DNA from: Pseudomonas gessardii
GTDB taxonomy: Bacteria; Pseudomonadota; Gammaproteobacteria; Pseudomonadales; Pseudomonadaceae
Assembly (NCBI RefSeq): GCF_001983165.1
Contig: NZ_MNPU01000002.1
Coordinates: forward strand, 124,001-188,000
Direction of reading: 5' to 3'
DNA length: 64,000 nucleotides
In this document: positions 63,424 to 64,000 of the stretch, piece by piece
Position numbering within the stretch: position 1 is the stretch's first letter
Layout: each line of letters opens with the position of its first letter
Program-made: the position numbers and the translations under genes
Notes under the pieces: generated by a model
Told to the model about the DNA's origin: nothing
What the model saw: only the letters and a program-made list of their open reading frames with translations
The model's database searches: none

Positions 63424-64000
63424 TCAGGGCTTTTCGCCTTTGAGCCGGCGCAGGCGGATGTCCGCCAGGCAGGTGCCCAGTTCGCCCAGGTGATCGATCA
63501 CCGAGTGCACGCCAAGCCCATATAGCGTGACGGTGGCCTTGGCGCGCTTGTGTTCGCGCGCTTGTTCGCTCAGCGCTTGCCATTGGGCAGGGGAGAGCCC
63601 GCACAGTGAGCCACAGGACGCCAGGCCAATCGTCCAGAGCCCGGCGTTGAGCCCGGATTGCAGTAATCGGGGTTCACCACTGACCAGCACGCAGCCATCC
63701 AGGCGCTGGATATTCAGGTCCATCAAGGCTTGCCAGCAGGCATGGGGGGCGGGCCAGGGCAGGGTGGCCGGGCGGGTGCCTTGAACCCACTCCGGCAGGG
63801 CGGCGGCCAGCGGCGTGGTGACGCGGGTGGGCAACTCATCCAGCCAGGCGCTGGGGGTGCCTTGATCGTGGAGCCATTGCAGAATTTGCAGGGCGCCGGG
63901 GGTGGCCAGGGTTTCGCCTGCGGGGACGGTGCTGGCGTGGGCCATGGAACCAAAGTCCACCAGGCAACCACTGAGGCCAAAGAGTACGGCGGTCAAGGGC
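63424..64000 (-). CDS. phosphonatase-related HAD-fold protein lacking catalytic acids (5' end outside window)
   Basis: About 190 residues are visible and the true start probably lies past the right edge; the only in-window start is a TTG at 63996. 'VLFGLSGCLVDFG' aligns with HAD motif I of phosphonoacetaldehyde hydrolase, but both motif aspartates are replaced (Gly and Ser). 'SGEPRLLQSGLNAGLWTIGL' aligns with the 'GDT.PDI..GLNAGMWTVG' acidic motif, again without its aspartates. The cap region is short. It looks like a non-catalytic HAD relative, as with PA2803 beside queF in P. aeruginosa. Confidence 0.75.
   Translation of the reverse strand, partial: PLTAVLFGLSGCLVDFGSMAHASTVPAGETLATPGALQILQWLHDQGTPSAWLDELPTRVTTPLAAALPEWVQGTRPATLPWPAPHACWQALMDLNIQRLDGCVLVSGEPRLLQSGLNAGLWTIGLASCGSLCGLSPAQWQALSEQAREHKRAKATVTLYGLGVHSVIDHLGELGTCLADIRLRRLKGEKP

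Overview
The window is a chromosomal segment of a fluorescent-group Pseudomonas. Three things point there. The gene order matches blocks I remember from Pseudomonas aeruginosa: ccoNOQP-aer-acnA; slt-uup-usp-fadBA-topA-lexA-psrA-nagZ-mfd-gap-apbE-sth-lolCDE; and copRS-cupredoxin-queF. The proteins are typical of the genus. The intergenic gaps carry paired REP palindromes with the GTGGGAGCGGGCTTGCC core that is common in the P. fluorescens lineage. Assignments rest on reading the proteins and on remembered families and synteny; no database was searched. I see no tRNA, rRNA, CRISPR array, prophage or insertion sequence.

Layout. 1-5111: cbb3-type terminal oxidase ccoNOQP (minus strand, cut by the window start), an alpha/beta hydrolase divergent from it, and the aerotaxis receptor aer. 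An Anr/FNR-type box in front of ccoN lies inside the coding start of the hydrolase. 5197-14392: the most accessory-looking part, a six-gene minus-strand glycan block made of wecB, wecC, a 1210-residue multi-domain glycosyltransferase, a membrane protein of unknown function and two GT4 glycosyltransferases. No flippase, polymerase or export gene is present. 14606-24860: CPBP protease, aconitase acnA, rlmM, tusA, a MATE exporter, pdxB, a small conserved protein and an ABC exporter. 24924-41486: slt, uup, a universal stress protein, fadBA, topA, small conserved proteins, the lexA-sulA SOS operon, psrA and nagZ. 41584-50118: a SWIM/SNF2 helicase, csiV, mfd and a long-form gap. 50296-59191: an MHS-type MFS transporter, apbE, sth, a GDPD phosphodiesterase, a PilZ protein and the lipoprotein-release complex lolCDE. 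The Na+-NQR genes that P. aeruginosa carries here are missing. 59297-64000: copper two-component system copRS, a divergent periplasmic cupredoxin, queF, a DUF4404 protein and a phosphonatase-like HAD protein that has lost its catalytic acids and is cut by the window end.

Regulatory logic visible in the DNA. PsrA-type fatty-acid operators occur as overlapping pairs in front of both psrA and fadBA. Two LexA boxes control lexA-sulA. A CopR/CusR-like palindrome sits between copRS and the cupredoxin. Anr-like boxes precede ccoN and, more weakly, the universal stress protein. Eight REP doublets (REPINs) sit next to gene 3' ends, and several separate convergent genes.
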